Part shown: piece by piece, positions 9,779 through 11,920 of the stretch
How the letters are laid out: each line of letters opens with the position of its first letter
How positions within the stretch are numbered: the stretch's first letter is position 1
Origin: Hyphochytrium catenoides
Lineage: Eukaryota > Sar > Hyphochytriomycetes > Hyphochytriales > Hyphochytriaceae
Direction: 5' to 3'
DNA: 11,920 nt
Assembly (NCBI GenBank): GCA_900088475.1
Contig: FLMG01002737.1
Span: 4,141-16,060 of the forward strand
Notes under the pieces: generated by a model
What the model saw: the letters and a program-made list of their open reading frames with translations, nothing else
The model's database searches: none
What the model was told of the DNA's origin: nothing
Program-made: the position numbers and the translations under genes

Positions 9779-11089
9779 CATTGTACAGCTCCATGAAGGA
9801 GACTCTGACGCTATATTCGGCCTTGATCCTCTCCAAGTGCGTGAAGATAGCGTTGACGGCTCTCGGGATCACTCCCGCCCGCGCCTTATCTTTGAAGTCT
9901 CCCTCGATGGTGAAGGTCTTACCAGTGCCCTGGGGGGAAAGAAGAGAGAGAGAGAGAGAGACAAGGGGAAAGAAAAGGAGAGAGAAAACAAAGAAGAGAG
10001 AGGATTGACAGAGAGACAGAGAGGGGGTAAGAGAAGAGGTGGGGAAGAAAGAGATGGAAGGAGGAAGAACATAAAGAAGGGTGGAGAATGAGGCTGGTGG
10101 AGGAGAAGGAAGAGAAGAGACGAGAGAAAAATTTTTTGGAAAGAGAGAAAGAAAGAAGAGAGAGAAGGAAGTCTGTCAGGAAGAGAAGAGAAAGTATGAG
10201 GTTGAGAGGGGAGTCGCTGGGCTTACCGTTTGTCCATAGGCAAACACAGTGCAGTTATAACCCTGTGACCGCAACAAGTGAGAGACACAGAGAGAGAGAA
10301 ACAGAGACGGTTGAGGTTCACGCAGGTGGTAGAAAGAGTTTAGATAAAGGAGAACGATGGTGTCTCTCTCTCTCCCTCACCTGAAGAACTTCTTCCACAA
10401 TGGGCGCCACAGTGTTGTCAAACACTTCCTGTTGGGTGGAGTACATGCCGTACACCTGGATAAACGAAAAACAGGAAGGATGAGGACAAGAGAGAAAAGA
10501 GAGAGAGAGAGAGAGAAAAAAGGAGAGAAGGCTCAAGAAAGAAAGATATATACATGACTAGGACTGGTAAAAAGGAAGGAATACAGTCTAGGGGAAAGAG
10601 AGGGGGGAGCGAGAGAGGGGACCGAAAGAGAGAGAGAAGAGGAGAGAGAGAGAGAAGAGGAGAGAGAGACCTTATCGAAAGTGTATTTTTTGGAGATCCG
10701 CTTGTGGTTGATCACCACGTCGTTCCTCTGAGGATTGCAGCTCACCACGCACGGGGTGCTCTCTCTCTTCTCATCATCGTTAAGAGGTCTAAACAACAGA
10801 GCAGAGGGAGAGAGAGAGAGAGAGAAAAAAAAAGTATAACAGCGTGAGCAAAGTAAAGAGAGAGAGATCGGGAAGACGTCCTCTTCTATTAGTCAAAAGA
10901 GGGACTCGAAGGAGAGAGAAAAGGGAAGGAGAGAAGAAAGTTATCTAGCCGGCAAATAGAGAGAGACAGAGAGCGAGAGAGAGCGAGACAGAGAGAGAGG
11001 GTAAGAAGCGAGTCACACCTGCACCGCACAGCTACCCGGACACGTGAAGCGTCTCTCTCTCCTCCTCCTGCTGCAATCATGGTCGACAT
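1747..11089 (-). CDS. KIF11: Kinesin-5 (Eg5/BimC family) bipolar spindle motor, 24 coding exons, apparently complete except at one gap
   Basis: Plus-end-directed homotetrameric motor that cross-links and slides antiparallel spindle microtubules. Exons in transcript order: 11089-11019, 10788-10671, 10455-10381, 10262-10227, 9929-9777, 9281-9183, 8803-8709, 8296-8060, 7730-7496, 7067-7008, 6877-6815, 6533-6453, 6169-5971, 5729-5553, 5263-5154, 4815-4687, 4504-4373, 4069-3996, about 3808-3742, 3350-3223, 3154-3022, 2772-2621, 2513-2409, 2187-1747. All junctions except the 5' end of exon 19 have compatible phases. The product has at least about 1,056 residues (human 1,056): motor 1 to about 340, neck linker and PEVNQK from about 341, coiled-coil stalk to about 910, then a tail with a bimC box. 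Start: the first ATG gives [10 protein letters not shown]; a second ATG three codons later has the better Kozak context (ACCATGA). All splicing is inferred from sequence. Confidence 0.93.
2188..2408 (-). repeat. Intron 23 with donor-side (GA)n and acceptor-side (CT)n
   Basis: The sense strand starts GTGAGAGAGAGAGACAGAG, so the repeat begins inside the donor. It later switches to (CT)n (sense strand of about 2195-2275) before CTCTCCCAG. Between them lies an A/T-richer stretch (about 2280-2345) that includes a short tandem CATCATA/CATACAT repeat. The opposite-polarity tracts at the two ends are complementary. Confidence 0.85.
2409..3350 (-). CDS. KIF11: Kinesin-5 exons 20-23: distal stalk
   Basis: Exon 20 joins exon 19 through a Gly codon to give [19 protein letters not shown], gapless with the human tail (IQQKSKDIVNKMTFHSQ). 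It continues [19 protein letters not shown] and ends ANLQEEET. Exon 21 reads [20 protein letters not shown]; exon 22 reads [14 protein letters not shown] and ends GGETLQQK; exon 23 reads [19 protein letters not shown] and ends FVQEGLK. All four are amphipathic, Ser/Glu/Gln-rich and fit coiled coil. Intron 20, 68 bases, is among the shortest in the gene. Intron 22 ends in an unusual TAAG acceptor, supported by frame and phase. Sequence conservation is lower here, so exon ends rest more on splice signals than on homology. Confidence 0.82.
3601..3624. repeat. 12-bp perfect tandem duplication (GAAATGACCAGC x2)
   Basis: Two back-to-back copies of a 12-base unit in a non-repeat island of about 45 bases inside intron 19. 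The sense strand beside it has an acceptor-like CGTCCAG and donor-like GTCATT and GTCGTA, but none of the possible exons has a length divisible by three. Confidence 0.9.
3742..4069 (-). CDS. KIF11: Kinesin-5 exons 18 and 19, interrupted by an assembly gap
   Basis: Exon 18 (4069-3996) reads [20 protein letters not shown] then SSSH plus two bases, ending at a strong GTAAGA donor. Exon 19 ends at 3742 (donor GTATGG) and reads back to the gap as [20 protein letters not shown]. This matches the human tail segment [20 protein letters not shown], so it is coding. Its 5' end cannot be placed: just upstream are three N (3809-3811), an in-frame TAA 14 bases beyond the gap if the gap really is three bases, and no pyrimidine tract. 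About six or seven family residues, normally containing a Trp (W-x-E-R-F region), have no clear counterpart. They are probably lost in or beside the gap. Confidence 0.65.
3809..3811. other. Assembly gap (NNN)
   Basis: Three unknown bases beside GA-rich sequence, exactly where exon 19 of the kinesin loses its 5' part. The true length may differ from three. On the far side (3812-3990) the repeat has the opposite strand polarity to most neighbouring introns. Confidence 0.97.
3812..3995 (-). other. Unresolved segment, probably intron 18, purine-rich on the sense strand
   Basis: Starts with the exon 18 donor GTAAGAAAATGAG and a (GA)n run on the sense strand, then about 120 bases of less repetitive, purine-rich DNA up to the gap. 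One sense frame is open from CAG-GAG near 3932 to a TAA near 3825 and would be in phase with exon 19 across a 3-base gap. But it does not match the phase left by exon 18, holds that stop, and does not resemble the kinesin-5 tail. I treat it as intron, possibly misassembled. Confidence 0.45.
4373..7067 (-). CDS. KIF11: Kinesin-5 exons 10-17: neck and coiled-coil stalk
   Basis: Exon 10 reads [20 protein letters not shown], the conserved neck motif 'AAREKNGVY' that follows the neck linker in kinesin-5. Exons 11-13 ([52 protein letters not shown] onward) are heptad-like and align with the human stalk without gaps around D-L-x-N. Exon 13 ends RLHAKI and joins exon 14 through an Asp codon to give HAKIDRQQ, the counterpart of human HSKLDRKK. 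Exons 15-17 ([55 protein letters not shown]) continue the stalk and its Ser-rich middle. Phases agree at every junction; the donor of intron 12 is GC. This part should build the bipolar tetramer. Confidence 0.88.
5290..5395. repeat. Long (GA)n run followed by a duplicated 23-bp unit with 41-bp period
   Basis: A pure GA run of about 42 bases (5290-5331) is followed by a 23-bp unit starting GTCGGGAGATAAAG (5332-5354), an 18-base GA run, then the same 23-bp unit again (5373-5395). The two copies look identical, so the repeat-plus-unit block was duplicated recently, or the assembly duplicated it. It lies in intron 14 of the kinesin gene. Confidence 0.9.
6170..6452 (-). other. GC-AG intron (intron 12 of the kinesin-5 gene)
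   Basis: Exon 12 can only end before GCAAGA: the coding run DLENNL is followed directly by GC-A-A-G-A, and the nearest GT (before TCAAGA, inside the VVKKD codons) would cost nine conserved codons. With GC as donor and CCTCAG as acceptor, the join reads [19 protein letters not shown]. This aligns without gaps to the human stalk ([20 protein letters not shown]). The +3 to +5 bases A-A-G fit the usual GC donor consensus. The interior is CT repeat on the sense strand plus a non-repeat patch at about 6240-6310. Confidence 0.85.
6177..6239. repeat. GA microsatellite next to the exon 13 acceptor
   Basis: About 35 bases of pure GA (6177-6211) continue as GA with two CA interruptions to about 6239. 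On the kinesin sense strand this is the polypyrimidine tract feeding the CCTCAG acceptor of exon 13, at the end of the GC-AG intron. Confidence 0.9.
7068..7495 (-). repeat. Intron 9 with donor-side (GA)n and acceptor-side CT tracts
   Basis: On the sense strand the donor GTATGGACAG runs straight into about 39 bases of (GA)n (7449-7487), and more GA blocks follow near 7320-7355 and 7155-7190. The 70 bases before the GATCAG acceptor are CT-rich. A non-repeat stretch of about 90 bases (7196-7290) lies between; I see no exon in it. Exon 9 joins exon 10 directly in phase 0. Confidence 0.85.
7496..9281 (-). CDS. KIF11: Kinesin-5 exons 6-9: switch I, switch II, microtubule-binding helices and neck linker
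   Basis: Exon 6 gives [19 protein letters not shown] and ends NLEE. Exon 7 starts [17 protein letters not shown] and its last codon is completed by exon 8, giving switch I as NKNSSRSH (about 212-219). Exon 8 holds switch II DLAGSE (248-253) followed by NIGRSG and the helix [14 protein letters not shown]. Exons 8 and 9 join inside the Arg of [19 protein letters not shown]. Exon 9 continues [16 protein letters not shown], then [20 protein letters not shown], the neck-linker signature typical of kinesin-5, and TKRSLMKEY. All catalytic motifs are intact, so an active ATPase is expected. The family assignment rests mainly on these exons. Confidence 0.95.
9736..9775. repeat. Uninterrupted (GA)20 microsatellite abutting a splice donor
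   Basis: Forty bases of pure GA on the + strand, CT on the kinesin sense strand. The first two sense bases of the intron, GT, come right after the Glu codon of ELYNE, so the repeat begins at position +3 of the donor. This is one of the longest clean runs in the window. Confidence 0.95.
9777..11089 (-). CDS. KIF11: Kinesin-5 exons 1-5: start of the motor domain, P-loop and loop 5
   Basis: Exon 1 ends VRVAVRC and joins exon 2 within an Arg codon to give [13 protein letters not shown], the first strand of the motor domain. Exon 2 ends KKYTFDK; exon 3 covers [20 protein letters not shown] (residues about 64-88). Exon 4 is only 36 bases and gives [12 protein letters not shown]. Exon 5 starts [10 protein letters not shown], so the nucleotide-binding P-loop GQTGTGKT (98-105) is split by intron 4 after the first Thr. 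Exon 5 then reads [13 protein letters not shown], a very short loop 5, and ends SFMELYNE. Human Eg5 has 15 residues between E-G and A-G-I-I-P-R; here there are seven and no Trp. The exon is unbroken across this loop, so no missed intron explains the short loop. Confidence 0.92.
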
Positions 11090-11248
11090 TCTCTTAGGTT
11101 GGCCTCTTTTCTTTCCTTCTTTCTCTCCGTTGGCGTGTCTTCTCCCTGTCTGAAGACTATAAGAGAGATCTGAAGATTGGAGATTGACTTGTGCAGTACT
11201 TCGCTTTAGTTATTCTGCTCTATCCACAGGCTACCACTTTCTCTCTTT

Positions 11249-11279
<31 letters not shown>

Positions 11280-11290
11280 TCTTTTCTCTC
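11090..11290 (-). promoter_or_regulatory. Immediate upstream flank and probable 5' UTR of the kinesin-5 gene
   Basis: The 200 bases before the start codon hold a moderately mixed sequence (11090-11230) and then sense-strand GA repeat (about 11237-11290). I see no strong TATA box; a weak TTATAG occurs near 11160. No upstream coding exon is needed, because the motor domain begins a normal distance from the first ATG. A promoter must lie here or just beyond, but its position cannot be fixed from sequence alone. Confidence 0.35.
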
Positions 11291-11920
11291 TGGAACGCGA
11301 TGACTTTCGAAGAGTCAGAGGAAAGAGGCACAATGGAGAGACTAGATCAACCCTTTTGCAGATATCCCAACAGACAGACGCAAGCACGAACGATGAAGAG
11401 GGAGAAGCAGAGACTCTGCTCCGATAGTTCTAGAGAGAGACGATCAGGAAGAGAGAGACTGAGGAGAAAGAGAGCAAGAGAGAGAGAGAGAAAAGAAAGA
11501 GAAGGGGAGAGAGAGAGAGAGACTGCAGAAAGCTCAAAACTCCTTCCTCTCCCTTGACATCACAAAAATTCAAAACTTGAACGCCAACGGTAACCAAAAC
11601 TGTAAAAATCTAACCAAAAAAGGAATCAACATTGCAGTAATCACTTAGATAAATATATTTCCAAAGGATATCTGGAAAGCTACAGATATCTTTCAAGCGT
11701 TTTAGACCCGGTAAGTCCAAATATTTCCTGAAGCTTGGAGAGTTGCAAGGAACTATCATTCAACCAGAACTTTAACCGCACCTCAGGCTCAGAGCTAAGG
11801 ATCCTTCTCCACGTACCCAATCATACTCCACAAATGAGAGCAAGATATTGTGTACCGAGTCGGGGTGAGAGATAGAAGAGGGCTCTAGCAACAGAAAAAA
11901 AAACAGGCGAGAGAGAGAGA
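11291..11920. other. Right flank without a supported gene
   Basis: 11291-11430 is mixed sequence, 11430-11525 is GA repeat, and about 11535-11880 is the longest stretch in the window largely free of CT/GA repeat, with more A and T. It contains a direct repeat of GATATCT (two copies about 20 bases apart) and one good donor-like CCGGTAAGT on the + strand near 11709. A CCAAT box on the + strand (11817-11821) could belong to either direction. Short open frames on both strands (up to about 85 codons in the GA-rich part, 49 codons in the A/T-rich part) lack recognisable motifs. Confidence 0.5.

Noticed and set aside
11300-11557. Plus-strand open frame starting MTFEESEERG (and an overlapping frame ending DEEGEAETLLR)
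   Set aside because: The second half is GA-repeat Arg-Glu; the first half has no recognisable motif or upstream gene structure. A flanking exon cannot be fully excluded.
11610-11759. Minus-strand 49-codon open frame starting MIVPCNSPSF
   Set aside because: Length is near chance for A/T-richer DNA; no motif and no splice context that would link it to the kinesin.
1-11920. CRISPR array, transposon, tRNA or rRNA
   Set aside because: The repeats are dinucleotide microsatellites without unique spacers; no terminal inverted repeats, transposase, cloverleaf or rRNA segment was seen.

Overview
The window is nuclear DNA of an intron-rich eukaryote, most likely an animal or a close holozoan relative. 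It carries two recognisable protein-coding genes arranged tail to tail, embedded in an extraordinary density of (CT)n/(GA)n simple repeat. The organism call rests on three things: many short spliceosomal introns (42 to 590 bases, most 100-450), kinesin and RNA polymerase III subunit sequences of animal type, and the animal-like PTG-x-TP-x-RK bimC box in the kinesin tail. I cannot name the species; an early-branching metazoan such as a sponge would fit, but this is inference.

Layout. Positions 1-1054 (+) hold the last three coding exons of POLR3F/RPC6, the RNA polymerase III subunit homologous to yeast Rpc34. They include the C-terminal four-cysteine motif (C-x2-C-x5-C-x10-C) that is rebuilt only when the introns are removed. 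Positions 1055-1746 are the 3'-to-3' intergenic region, with alternating CT and GA blocks, a 14-bp perfect palindrome and a possible poly(A) signal for the minus-strand gene. Positions 11089-1747 (-) hold an apparently complete kinesin-5 gene (KIF11/Eg5/BimC family) in 24 coding exons. Of the 23 junctions, 22 were placed by GT-AG or GC-AG ends, matching phase and continuity with the family; the 5' end of exon 19 is lost at a 3-N assembly gap (3809-3811). The spliced product is about 1,056 residues plus a few lost at the gap, close to the 1,056 of human Eg5. Positions 11090-11920 are the upstream flank of the kinesin: CT/GA repeat up to about 11535, then a roughly 350-bp segment of more ordinary, A/T-richer DNA, with no gene I can support.

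How the parts relate. The two genes are not functionally linked in any known pathway (tRNA/5S transcription versus bipolar spindle assembly). What they share is intron texture. In both, the sense strand of the introns is mainly pyrimidine (CT)n, so the repeat changes strand where transcription direction changes. At least five kinesin introns depart from this by starting with (GA)n and ending with (CT)n, which makes donor-side and acceptor-side tracts self-complementary. Three other introns have their CT tract begin at the 5' splice site itself, and one intron is of the rare GC-AG type. Most long open frames in the window (Leu-Ser or Arg-Glu repeats) are only translations of the microsatellite.

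The most notable protein feature is loop 5 of the kinesin motor. It is about eight residues shorter than in human Eg5 and lacks the tryptophan that forms the allosteric inhibitor pocket.
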